NCBI GenBank assembly: GCA_964509425.1
Contig: CAZDWZ010000006.1
Location: 314,925-378,924, forward strand
DNA: 64,000 bases
Direction: 5' to 3'
Source: CAZDWZ01 sp964509425
GTDB taxonomy: Bacteria > Bdellovibrionota_C > UBA2361 > SZUA-149 > CAZDWZ01
Under the pieces are notes generated by a model that saw nothing but the letters and a program-made list of their open reading frames with translations, did no database searches and was not told where the DNA came from. The translations under genes and the position numbers were made by a program. Of this stretch, positions 1 to 9,407 are shown in pieces; position 1 is the first letter of the stretch; the number at the start of each line of letters is the position of its first letter.

Positions 1-3000
1 GATCGGAACGATCGGCGTTCCCCCTTGATCGGTGTCATAGCGATCATCAAGCCCGTCTCCGTCGGTATCGACGCCGAGCGGCGGGAGAGTTCCGGTGTTC
101 GGACGTCCTTCGACGTTATCCGTGATTGTATCGTTGTCCGAATCTGTATCGAGGTAATCCGGTCCGGTGAGGCCGTCGGTGTTCGGGATCTGAAGCGCTG
201 CGCCGCCTTCGTTCGTGTCGAAGATTGACGAGAAACCGTCTCCATCCGTATCCGTAAACGTGCCGTCTACTCGGCCGTTTCCGTCGGTATCAACTCCACC
301 GGCTTCAACGAGGTCGACGATGCCGTCGTTATCCGAATCGATGTCTATCCTATTCGGCCTGGTGTCTCCATCGGTGTCGACGTTTCCGAGCGGTGCGCCG
401 CCGTTTGACGGGTCGAAGAGATTCAGGATTCCGTCATTGTCGGAATCGAGAGTCGAGTCGGGACGTCCGTCTCCGTTCGCGTCAACTCCACCCGATTCGA
501 CCACATCAGGAATACCGTCGTTATCGGAGTCGAGGTCCAGGTAGTTCGGCCTTCCGTCGAGATCCGAGTCGATATTGCCTTCGACCGAGTCGAGGACGCC
601 GTCGTTATCGGAATCCGGATCATACGCGTTGACCACTCCGTCTCCGTCAGAGTCGATGAAGCCTTCGACGCTATCCGGAATACTGTCGCCGTCCGAATCG
701 GTATCAAGATAATTCGGGAACGCATCACCGTCCGGATTGCCTGTGCCCTCGATTGCATCGGGGATCGTGTCGCCGTCCGAGTCGACGTCACGGTAGTTCG
801 GCTGACCATCGCTGTCGGGATCTCCCGTCAGCTCCACGGAATCCGGAATAAGGTCGTTATCGGAATCGGTGTCACGATAATCCGGGAGACCCGTGAGGTC
901 GGTGTTCACCGGAACTATCGGGAGCCCGCCCTGATCGGTGTCGTAGCGGTTATCGAGACCGTCTCCATCCGTATCCGTTCCAAGCGGCGCGAAGAATCCC
1001 GGAGGATTCGGCTGACCTTCAACGTTATCCGAAATGGTGTCGTTGTCAGAATCCGTGTCCAGATAATCAGGACCCGTCAGACCATCCGTGTTCGGGAGCA
1101 GGAGACGTGTGCCGCCGTCGTTCGTGTCGTAGAGAGACGAGAAGCCGTCGTTATCGGTGTCGATGAAGACCCCGTCGACCCGGCCGTTTCCGTCGGTATC
1201 GATGCCGCCGCCTTCAATGAGATCAACAATACCATCTCCATCGGAGTCTATGTCGAGCCGGTTCGGCCGCGTGTCACCGTCGGTATCGATGTTTCCGAGC
1301 GATGTGCCGCCGTTTGAGGGATCGAAGATATTGAGGAGTCCGTCTCCATCGGTATCAGTGAGGTTATCGCCCCTTCCATCACCGTCTGTATCGACGCCGC
1401 CGGATTCAATGATGTCCGGAATGCCGTCGTTATCCGAGTCACGGTCAAGGCGGTTCGGACGTCCGTCTCCGTCGGTATCGGTGTTTCCTTCGATAGAATC
1501 CGGCACCCCGTCGTTATCGGAATCGAGGTCAGCCGAGTCCGGGACGCCGTCTCCGTCGCTGTCAGTCGACCCCTCGCTGCCGTCAGGAATGCCGTCTCCG
1601 TCTGAATCCGTATCGAGGTAATTCGGGATCGTGTCTCCGTCCGGATCTGCGGTCCCTTCGGTGAGATCAGGTAACCCGTCTCCATCGGAGTCGGTATCAC
1701 GGTAGTTCGGGATCGTGTCGGCATCCGGATCTCCGGTCAATTCCACAGAATCCGGGATGAGGTCGTTATCGGAGTCGGGGTCGCGGTAGTCTGGAACGGT
1801 TTGTCCATCCGTGTTTATCGGAACGATCGGAGTTCCACCGTTATTCAAATCATACCGGTTGTCGAGTCCATCGCCATCGGTGTCCGTCCCGAGCGGCGGG
1901 AGGGTTCCGGTATTCGGGCGTCCTTCGACGTTATCGGAGATGCTGTCGTTATCGGAATCCGTGTCGAGGTAATCTGCTCCGAGAACGCCGTCAGTATTCG
2001 GACGAGTCAGCGGAGTGCCTCCGTCGTTCGAATCGTAGAGGCTTGAGAATCCGTCGTTATCTCCGTCAGTGAAGACGCCGTCGACTCGTCCGTCACCGTT
2101 TGCATCCGTGCCGCCGGCTTCGATAATGTCGACGATTCCGTCGTTATCCGAATCGATGTCGAGACGGTTCGGGACCGAGCCGTCGAAATCTAAGTCGGTC
2201 AGCGGAGTGCCTCCGTTTGAAACATCGAACGGATTGAGAATTCCATCACCGTCTGTATCAGCGGTCGTATCCGGGCGTCCGTCGCCGTTTGCGTCAGTGC
2301 CTCCGGCTTCAACCGTATCCGGGATACCGTCGTTATCCGAGTCGAGGTCGAGACGGTTCGGTCGTCCGTCGCCGTCGGTATCAATATTCAGCTCGATATT
2401 ATCGAAGATTCCGTCGTTGTCGGAATCCAGATCCAGATAATCTGACACGAAGTCCCCGTCGGAATCGACGAGTCCTTCGACGCTGTCCAGAATGGAGTCT
2501 CCATCCGAATCGGTATCGAGGTAATTCGGGAAGCCGTCACCGTCCGGATTTCCGAGGAGCTCGACGGCATCCGGCAGCGTATCGCCGTCGGAATCGAGAT
2601 CTCGGTAATTTGGACGCAAGTCTCCGTCTGGATCACCCGTGAGCTCTACGGAATCGAGAATCGTGTCGTTATCCGAATCCGTGTCCCGGTAATCTGGGAG
2701 ACCCGACAGGTCGGTATTGACCGGAACAATCGGGAGGCCGCCTTGATCTGTGTCGTAACGGTTATCAATTCCGTCACCATCGATATCGAGGTTAAGCGGC
2801 GCGAAGAACCCGGGAGGGCTCGACTGACCTTCGACGTTATCCGAGATGGTGTCGTCGTCGGAGTCTGTGTCCGCGTAGTCAGCTCCACCTGTTCCGTCCG
2901 TGTTCGGCGGAACAAGCGGCGTGCCGCCGTCATTGGAGTCGTATACTCCGGAGTATCCGTCGCTGTCCGCATCGGTAAAGGCGCCGTCTACGACACCGTT

Positions 3001-3640
3001 TCCGTCCGCATCCACTCCACCGGCTTCACGGAGATCGGTGATGCCGTCCCCGTCTGAATCCCGGTCGAGATAGTTCGCGTTTCCGACTCCATCGGTATTC
3101 GGAAGCGTAAGCGGTGTTCCACCGTTGTTCGGATCGAAGAGATTGCTCCATCCGTCGCCGTCGGTGTCGGTTATCGTATCGGCAACACCGTCACCGTTTG
3201 CGTCGGCTCCACCGCCCTCGATGATATCCGGAATTCCGTCGTTGTCGGAGTCATGATCGCGATAGTTCCGCCGGAGGTCTCCGTCGAAATCTGTGTTGCC
3301 TTCGTTGAGATCAAGAATTCCGTCGTTATCGGAATCGATGTCGCGCCAGTCAGGCTGTCCGTCTCCATCAAAATCACCGAGCGGACCACCGGCATTCTGA
3401 ATTTCCGTCCAGTCGGAGATTCCGTCTCCATCATCATCGAGGTCGCGGTAGTTCGGAATGCCGTCGCCGTCAAAGTCTGCGCCTCCGGCATATTCCGTCG
3501 AATCCGGAACACCGTTATCGTCGGAATCAGTGTCGAGGTAGTCTCGTACGCCGTCCGAATCAGAATCTGTTCCACAACCCGGAGCAATTTCGATCGAATT
3601 CAGAATGCCGTCTCCGTCCGTGTCGAGCGCGAACGAGATC
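1..3640 (-). repeat. Nested coding repeat: ~302-residue super-units of calcium-binding repeats
   Basis: Homologous landmarks (the codons for the PIVP block) begin at 3, 909, 1818 and 2721, so the period is 906, 909 and 903 bases, all multiples of three. Each super-unit carries about a dozen DxDxDG repeats in a fixed order. The units alternate in type: those around 1-100 and 1818-1900 carry the GTLPPLG phrase, and those around 909-1000 and 2721-2820 carry GFFAPL. The basic duplicated block is therefore about 1.8 kb. The copy beyond 2721 is more diverged, and the array continues off the left edge. Confidence 0.88.
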
Positions 3641-6600
3641 GAAGCCGCATTCACGTTCAAGAGGGTGTCGGGATCGGCACTTCCGCTATCGTAGCTGAAG
3701 ATGTCGACGCTGTTTACGATTCCAGCGACGCAACCCGGTCCATCGATGACTCCACCCGGATGTCCCGGACCCACGATCGAGTCAGGAACGTTCGTGCCTG
3801 TTACGGTCACTTCATAGACGACGACGAATTGCTGGCCATGAACGATCTGCCGGTTTCCACTGTTATCGAACACCGTTACGTGAACCTGATTGAGCACCTG
3901 CGAAAACGAAAAGCCCGGAACGCCCGTCACATCGATGCCGTTGTTCGTGGCGCTCACGAGCGTGGCTGAGCCGACTCCCGGCGGAAGCGTATCGACGATG
4001 TCGCCGATGTTGTATGCCGGACTCGTTCCGTCGTTTGCCGCGGTAACTTGGAAGCGTATGACGGTTCCCACCGTTGCCGGTGGAGTCGTCGGGCTCGATT
4101 TCGTGAGCGTGATATGCGGATCACCGAGCTGGAACGTCGTGGTTCCGGTATTCGATCCTCCGGACCAGCTTGCTTCCGCTCGGTTTGTGTAGGTTCCAAA
4201 TACTTTGTTCGGCTGCTGCCGGACACGGTAATCGACCGAGAAAGTCTCCGCGACCGCGTTATTGGTGTTGAGATTAAAAATGGTGCCGAAGCGGACTTCA
4301 TACCGAGTGGCACTTATCTGCGACTGATTCGCAGGAAGACTCGGATCCAACGTGAAGCAAACATCCGTCTGCCCGGTGAAGTTGAAGAGCGCGGGGTTCC
4401 CGTTCGAGCAGGCATTCTGGATCGTCGCCGGGAAAGTGATGTCGGCCGGCGCGAGATTCTTCAAGAAATCAGAACTCGGGTTTCCGGTTCCAGTGTCGAG
4501 CTCGGCGAGAATGAAGCTGTTTGCCTGACCCTCCGGCACCGTGGCCGAGAAGCGAAAGGTGACGGCTTCGTTCGCGCGGAGCAGCGGATCAGCGGTGATT
4601 GGATCACTCGAGGTTCCAAGTTGATAAACCTTTGCGGCCGTAGCCCCACGAACGGTAGTGGTAGCCGTGTCATTCAAGGACTGGAAGGTGGGGCCTCCGG
4701 CAACTGAAGCGAAGTCCACGAAAGCCGTATTGATGATCGACGAGTTCCAGGCGACGTTGTTTGCAACCTGAACGCGGTAGACGACGTTACACTGGGATCC
4801 GGCAGGCATAATGCCGCCCGAAACGCGGAACATATTTCCCACGGAAGTTTCGGTAAAGCTCAGCGTGTTGCAATTCGTAATGCCCAGCCCATTGTTCACC
4901 ACCGGAACGAAGCCGCCACCAGGTGCCACCAAACCCGCCGGAAGAGTATCCGTCAGACGAACATCGTAAGCGTCATGACTCCCGGTATTCTGCAAAAACA
5001 CGACAAATGTGACCTCGTCACCGGCGTCGACGTTGATAAACGAATCTCCGGAGACAGAGCCGTTACTAGACACTAGGCTGTTCGGAGCTTTGGCTATTGT
5101 GAGCCGCGGCTGTTGGGTCCGGAGTGTCGCAATCGCCGCCGCGGTCGTCGACGCCGCGCTACCGTTACTCGTCGCGTGATCCACGGCAAGGAGGTTTACG
5201 AGCTGAAGATCATCCGCCATCGGCTGGGAGGTCGCGCGAATCGTGAAGAGAATTTCGATGATCTCTTGTTGAGAGGATGCCCCGTTCTCGACGAGGTTCG
5301 CGAAATCCCAGAAAAGAGAGTTTGTTCCGGCGTTCGTTACTACTCCCGCAACGGCGGGAGTGATGGTGCTTGCCGAGGTGTAGCGCCATTCTCCGGCGGC
5401 GGGCGCCGTATCGCCTTGAGCTATTTGAGTGAATCCATTTGCGACACCGTTTGCGTCCGAGTCCACTGCGTTAAAAAGAGGCGTGGGGAGAAAATCTCGA
5501 ACGTGGAGCTCTTCGAGATCGCCGGTTGGGATCACGAGGCGGATTCGGTAGGTCAAATCATCAGGAGGTCCGATTCGGAGAGGCGACGAGAGAACGCCAC
5601 CATTTTCGAAGGCTGCCGTTTTCGTAACAACTTGAAGTGCTTGAACGGTGACATCCGCTGCGACGTTGTTCAGCGTCTCGCGGTTTAACGTAGAGAGAAC
5701 GCGGAAGTCGATGTTTGCGAAGTTCGCAATAACGTCGCCTCCGTCGATGACAACCGTGTCACCCATCGGGACGGTCACGTAATTTTCGTCGATGATGGTT
5801 TGATAACTGAACTCGACGCGAGTCGAGACTCCGGCGGAAAGGGCGTCCGCGCCGGTAAGGATTCCGTCTTGGTTATAGACGAGCGGATCGAGAAGCGCGT
5901 CGGTGAGGTTAAACTCGATGTGCGTATTTCCGTTTCCGTCTTTCGGAGAAACGATGAGATGTCCGCCGAACACCCCCTGGTTGGTGCGGGTCGGATTCAG
6001 AGACTGATCAAATACGCCTTCCACGACTCGCGCTGAGAACGAGTCGGGAACGTACGTTTGCCCGTCCTGAATGAAGTCATCGATTTGCAGATCGTCAAAG
6101 GAGAAATAATCCGAAACATAGGAGACCACGGTCCAGGTGAGTCGGTCGCCAGGAGAGGTTCCTGTGGGAGCATTGTCTTGAACACTAACGGATTTAGTCG
6201 AAGTGAGGGACCGGTGGTTCACCGTCACACTGGCGACGGACGGGGTCTGCGGGTTTCCGAGATACGAGTAGTTCATCGTCGCGGTGTTCGTCGATGAAGA
6301 TCCGTCTCCCGTGAGTGGTGGGATGAGCGGAGCAAGAGGATTGTTGTCGTTAAAGCGCTGGACGTACCCGCGGAATTGCACTCGGATGTCTTGCGCTGAG
6401 ACCGTTCCGGTGACGTTCGAGAAGGTTGCCGTCAGCGAAGCGCCACCGTTTGGATCATGAGTGTAGGCGCAAGTCGTCGGCGCAGGAGTGATCAAAAATG
6501 TCGGAGAGCCGGTGCAGTTTGCTGCTGGAGGATCGAGAACCACAACCGAATCCGGAATCGGGTCGGTCAATGTGACGGCGGTGATCGACGCGCCGTTTGC

Positions 6601-7311
6601 GATGTTCGAGATTATCTCAAAATTTCTGATGAACGTCGGTCCCGTGGCATCGCCCGGGTTTCCGGTTGTGGTCTTTGTGAGGTTGAGCAGTGCCGGAGTT
6701 TGGATGAAGCTGTTCTGAGGAGATTGGCAGATGGTATCATTCGGCCCACCGCAAGGGCCCCGCACCCCCGTGGCTGAGCTACCAAGTGCGAAAATACCGC
6801 GCGCGTTTACGGTCATCGGAGTGCCGACCGCAGCAGAAGTTGTCATCGTTGCGGGAACGGTGAGCGTCACCGCCGGCTGACCGACGGCGAGTGTTCCGAC
6901 CGGCAGCGTGAAGAAGAGAATTGTTTCGTTTGCACCACGCGCGATGATTTCGTTGGTCACCGGGTTCGTGCAGTTCCCAGCGGCGCTTGGAAAGCCGCCG
7001 CACGCAGAGACGACGACGGGTGCGCTGGGAGGGAGCGTGTAGGCGATCGCACTTTGACAAGCGCCGTTGCACTGCAGACCCGCAGGGAGCCGCAGTTCGA
7101 AGATTGGATAGTAGCCCGTCTCACCCAAAGTGACGCTCGCGTTACTCATGGCGACGTTGAGAGTTGCAGTCTCTCCAAGAAGTGGTGACGCGTTTCCGCT
7201 CACTGTCACCTGCGGAACCGGCGCAGCCTCAGCAGACGCGACGCCGAATACAAACAGCGCGCATAGGAGAGGGAGGAGTCTGTTCACGCAGACTGGTGTT
7301 TCGATCTTCAT
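1..7311 (-). CDS. Giant secreted DUF11 / thrombospondin type 3 repeat protein (C-terminus outside window)
   Basis: The reading frame is open from an ATG at 7311 to the window edge, giving 2437 residues with no stop. Residues 1 to about 30 form a signal peptide (basic start, LLPLLCALFVFGV core, ASAEA cleavage region). Residues ~30-1200 are tandem beta-rich modules with phrases such as VVLDPP, DTLPAG and LTKTTTGNPG, typical of DUF11-type surface proteins. From about residue 1225 onward the protein is almost entirely acidic DxDxDG/DSDNDGIPD calcium-binding repeats of thrombospondin type 3 kind. It is probably an exported adhesin or surface-layer fibre needing calcium to fold; the export route and anchoring domain are not visible because the end is missing. 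The Shine-Dalgarno site is weak and A-rich. The many plus-strand and alternative-frame ORFs here are shadows of this gene. Confidence 0.9.
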   Translation of the reverse strand, partial: MKIETPVCVNRLLPLLCALFVFGVASAEAAPVPQVTVSGNASPLLGETATLNVAMSNASVTLGETGYYPIFELRLPAGLQCNGACQSAIAYTLPPSAPVVVSACGGFPSAAGNCTNPVTNEIIARGANETILFFTLPVGTLAVGQPAVTLTVPATMTTSAAVGTPMTVNARGIFALGSSATGVRGPCGGPNDTICQSPQNSFIQTPALLNLTKTTTGNPGDATGPTFIRNFEIISNIANGASITAVTLTDPIPDSVVVLDPPAANCTGSPTFLITPAPTTCAYTHDPNGGASLTATFSNVTGTVSAQDIRVQFRGYVQRFNDNNPLAPLIPPLTGDGSSSTNTATMNYSYLGNPQTPSVASVTVNHRSLTSTKSVSVQDNAPTGTSPGDRLTWTVVSYVSDYFSFDDLQIDDFIQDGQTYVPDSFSARVVEGVFDQSLNPTRTNQGVFGGHLIVSPKDGNGNTHIEFNLTDALLDPLVYNQDGILTGADALSAGVSTRVEFSYQTIIDENYVTVPMGDTVVIDGGDVIANFANIDFRVLSTLNRETLNNVAADVTVQALQVVTKTAAFENGGVLSSPLRIGPPDDLTYRIRLVIPTGDLEELHVRDFLPTPLFNAVDSDANGVANGFTQIAQGDTAPAAGEWRYTSASTITPAVAGVVTNAGTNSLFWDFANLVENGASSQQEIIEILFTIRATSQPMADDLQLVNLLAVDHATSNGSAASTTAAAIATLRTQQPRLTIAKAPNSLVSSNGSVSGDSFINVDAGDEVTFVVFLQNTGSHDAYDVRLTDTLPAGLVAPGGGFVPVVNNGLGITNCNTLSFTETSVGNMFRVSGGIMPAGSQCNVVYRVQVANNVAWNSSIINTAFVDFASVAGGPTFQSLNDTATTTVRGATAAKVYQLGTSSDPITADPLLRANEAVTFRFSATVPEGQANSFILAELDTGTGNPSSDFLKNLAPADITFPATIQNACSNGNPALFNFTGQTDVCFTLDPSLPANQSQISATRYEVRFGTIFNLNTNNAVAETFSVDYRVRQQPNKVFGTYTNRAEASWSGGSNTGTTTFQLGDPHITLTKSSPTTPPATVGTVIRFQVTAANDGTSPAYNIGDIVDTLPPGVGSATLVSATNNGIDVTGVPGFSFSQVLNQVHVTVFDNSGNRQIVHGQQFVVVYEVTVTGTNVPDSIVGPGHPGGVIDGPGCVAGIVNSVDIFSYDSGSADPDTLLNVNAASISFALDTDGDGILNSIEIAPGCGTDSDSDGVRDYLDTDSDDNGVPDSTEYAGGADFDGDGIPNYRDLDDDGDGISDWTEIQNAGGPLGDFDGDGQPDWRDIDSDNDGILDLNEGNTDFDGDLRRNYRDHDSDNDGIPDIIEGGGADANGDGVADTITDTDGDGWSNLFDPNNGGTPLTLPNTDGVGNANYLDRDSDGDGITDLREAGGVDADGNGVVDGAFTDADSDGYSGVYDSNDGGTPLVPPNTDGTGGADYADTDSDDDTISDNVEGQSSPPGFFAPLNLDIDGDGIDNRYDTDQGGLPIVPVNTDLSGLPDYRDTDSDNDTILDSVELTGDPDGDLRPNYRDLDSDGDTLPDAVELLGNPDGDGFPNYLDTDSDGDSILDSVEGLVDSDGDFVSDYLDLDSDNDGIFDNIELNIDTDGDGRPNRLDLDSDNDGIPDTVEAGGTDANGDGRPDTTADTDGDGILNPFDVSNGGTPLTDLDFDGSVPNRLDIDSDNDGIVDIIEAGGTDANGDGRVDGVFTDGDNDGFSSLYDSNDGGTPLTRPNTDGVLGADYLDTDSDNDSISDNVEGRPNTGTLPPLGTDTDGDGLDNRYDLNNGGTPIVPINTDGQTVPDYRDPDSDNDLIPDSVELTGDPDADTIPNYRDTDSDGDGLPDLTEGTADPDGDTIPNYLDTDSDGDGIPDGSEGSTDSDGDGVPDSADLDSDNDGVPDSIEGNTDTDGDGRPNRLDRDSDNDGIPDIIESGGVDTDGDGRGDNLTDTDGDGLLNIFDPSNGGTSLGNIDTDGDTRPNRLDIDSDGDGIVDLIEGGGIDTDGNGRVDGVFIDTDNDGFSSLYDTNDGGTRLLLPNTDGLTGPDYLDTDSDNDTISDNVEGQPNPPGFFAPLGTDTDGDGLDNRYDTDQGGLPIVPVNTDLTGLPDYRDTDSDNDLIPDSVELTGDPDSDGQPNYRDVDSDGDTIPDAIEGTGNPDGDAFPNYLDTDSDGDSIPDSVEGFIDSDGDGVVNAYDPDSDNDGVLDSVEGNIDSDLDGRPNYLDLDSDNDGIPDVVESGGVDANGDGRPDSTLDSDNDGILNLFDPSNGGAPLGNVDTDGDTRPNRIDIDSDNDGIVDLVEAGGVDTDGNGRVDGTFTDTDGDGFSSIFDTNEGGAALQIPNTDGLTGPDYLDTDSDNDTITDNVEGRPNTGTLPPLGVDTDGDGLDDRYDTDQGGTPIVPI

Positions 7312-7718
7312 AAATGCTTTTCTTTTTTTCTTCGCATTTCTCAATTCGACTGGGGGAACAGGCAGAGTTCGGACAGCTGGATTTCGATGGTAGAAATCGG
7401 CGAAGTACTTCGAAGAATTGAAAAAATTTTTGTGAAAGGTTCTTGAGGACCGGAAGAGTAATCCGAGAGCAGAGGAAAAATACGAAAAAATCAGAGGGAA
7501 ATGCCTGAACAGCTCGACTGCTCGTGCATGGAAGTCGATTAAACGCGTGCTGAGTCACACCTGAGGAGAATCACAGGTCGAATTGATGATAAAATTTTTG
7601 CGAACTACGGTCGAGCGAGCGTCGAGGAATTCACGCCGGTACTTCTCGTAAATATGGTCGCTGTCAGGGCGTAGTCAAATGGGTAATCCCTGAGCCCCCA
7701 AATCCCGCTGGTCTCAAC
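7312..7718. other. Intergenic region upstream of the giant secreted protein
   Basis: No convincing gene. It is AT-rich near the start of the giant gene and must contain that gene's promoter. A perfect 12-base palindrome CGAAGTACTTCG lies at 7401-7412, about 90 bases upstream of the ATG, and could be an operator. No clear -35/-10 pair was identified. Confidence 0.4.
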
Positions 7719-8086
7719 TTATAATCCCTCATTCGATCCCGCCGGACAATTCGCGCCATATAACGGCGAGACCACGCCAAGCTGAGCTTGGATTTCCGGA
7801 GTAACAAACGGCCGTCCGCGATTGTCGTAATACGCCCTACACGGACCGCCGCGAAACGAAGAACAGAACCAGAACTTCCAATTCCCGGATTGCGGCTCCA
7901 CCACAAACCAACGATCGCGCTGAACATCGGGGAGATACATGATGTTGACTCCAGCCGAGCTTCGGTGCTCTCGATCATCATGTCTTTCGACCTGACCTGC
8001 CCAAACGCATCCCCGTCACCGATACCAAAGGCCGCCAGAACACCTGCACCAAGGGCAATACGGAGCGTGAACGAATTTCGAATCAT
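7719..8086 (-). pseudogene. Small secreted protein, apparently split by a frameshift
   Basis: An ATG at 8086, preceded by a GGACAGG ribosome-binding site, opens a good signal peptide (MIRNSFTLRIALGAGVLAAF, then a DAFGQ cleavage region) and runs on as far as about 7945. In that frame the downstream sequence becomes unnatural. A different frame gives a protein-like tail (from MYLPDVQRDRWFVVEP to NCPAGSNEGL, stop at 7719) rich in Trp, Tyr and paired Cys. The simplest reading is one gene of about 120 residues broken by a one-base shift near 7945, either a real mutation, a programmed shift or a sequencing error. Function is unknown. Alternatively only the 73-residue downstream ORF is real. Confidence 0.4.
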
Positions 8087-8272
8087 AAGCCTGTCCAAAA
8101 AATTATGAACTTCTTCCGATATCGTTCTCGCTCTTTCGAAAAAGGCAATATCTTCTCGCTTTTTTGAGACTTCCCACCGGTTCGTCATGCCGGAGAACCT
8201 CGTATATGTACTGAAAACTCGCGCCGGAGAGAGCGATTTCGTTATTTCTCCCGGCGTGTTAGAGCCCTCTGC

Positions 8273-9395
8273 ATGGCAACTTCATTTATTGACACCTCAG
8301 AACTGAAACAGCGCATCGGACGCCTCCGCCTCCGACTCGAAGCGCTGGGGGGTTATCTTTGACCTCCCAGCAAAAGAGGCGCGCCTCCAAGAATTAGAAG
8401 TCGAAACGTCCCGCCCAGAGTTCTGGAATAATCCCGAGAACGCGCAGAAAGCCTCCAAAGAACAGGCCGACCTTCGCGGACAAGTGCAGAAAATTTCCAA
8501 GCTCCTCCAAGCCGCGGGTGACCTCGACGTGCTGCTCGAGCTTGCGGCGGAAGGCGACGCCGATCTCGCGAAGGATCTCGAGAAGGAGATCTCCGTCGTC
8601 GAGCGCTCAATTCGAGACTTCGAACTCGAGCGTATGCTTTCCGGGCCGCATGACAGCTATAATGCCATCATCGAAATCAACGCCGGCGCAGGCGGAACCG
8701 AGGCCCAAGACTGGGGCGACATGCTCCTTCGCATGTATCTTCGCTGGGCTGAGAAACGCGGGTTCCGAACCGAGATAGCTGACATCCACCCCGGAGAAGA
8801 AGCGGGAATCAAAAGTGCGACCGTGTTTATCGAGGGGGGAAGCGCTTTTGGTTTTCTCCGCTCGGAACGGGGAGTCCACCGGCTCGTGAGAATTTCGCCT
8901 TTTGACTCAAATGCGAGGCGGCACACGTCATTTGCTTCGGTACAAGTCATGCCCGACATCGATCAAAGCATCGAGGTCGAAGTGCGAGATGAGGATCTTC
9001 GAGTCGATACGTATCGTGCCGGTGGCGCGGGGGGTCAGCACATCAACAAAACAGACTCCGCGGTCCGCCTCACTCACCTCCCGACCGGGCTCGTTGTCGC
9101 GTGCCAGAACGAGCGCTCGCAGCATAAGAATAAAGCAACCGCGATGAAGCTCTTGAAGGCCAAGCTTTATGAGCTCGAAGTCAAGAAGAAACAGGATGAG
9201 CTCGACCAAATCGCCGGAGAGCGCCGGAAGATCGATTTCGGTAGTCAAATTCGCTCATATGTTATGCAGCCTTACCAGCTGGTGAAAGATCTGCGAACGG
9301 ATTTTGAATCCGGTAACGTCCAAGCAGTAATGGACGGAGATCTCGATCCGTTCATCGAGGCGTATCTGATGTCCGATGATGTGAACGAGGGTTAA
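8273..9395 (+). CDS. prfB: Peptide chain release factor 2, with programmed +1 frameshift
   Basis: RF2 recognises UGA and UAA stop codons and triggers peptide release. The gene starts at ATG 8273, reads 29 codons to an in-frame TGA at 8360-8362, and continues in the +1 frame from GAC at 8361 for 344 more codons (373 residues, the usual RF2 length). The shift site is the classical one: a Shine-Dalgarno-like GGGGGG run, a four-base spacer, then CTT TGA C. The family signatures are present: the stop-recognition tripeptide SPF in VRISPFDSNARRH, and the peptidyl-transferase motif GGQ in GAGGQHINKTDSAVRL. Autoregulation by RF2 level is expected: low RF2 makes the ribosome pause on its own UGA and shift. 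A hydrolase gene follows 12 bases later. Confidence 0.97.
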
Positions 9396-9407
9396 AGAGG
9401 AAGAGAT

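Noticed and set aside
1..3640. CRISPR or non-coding tandem repeat
   Set aside because: The regular repeats keep one open frame and code for DxDxDG units; spacers are not unique and lengths are whole codons.
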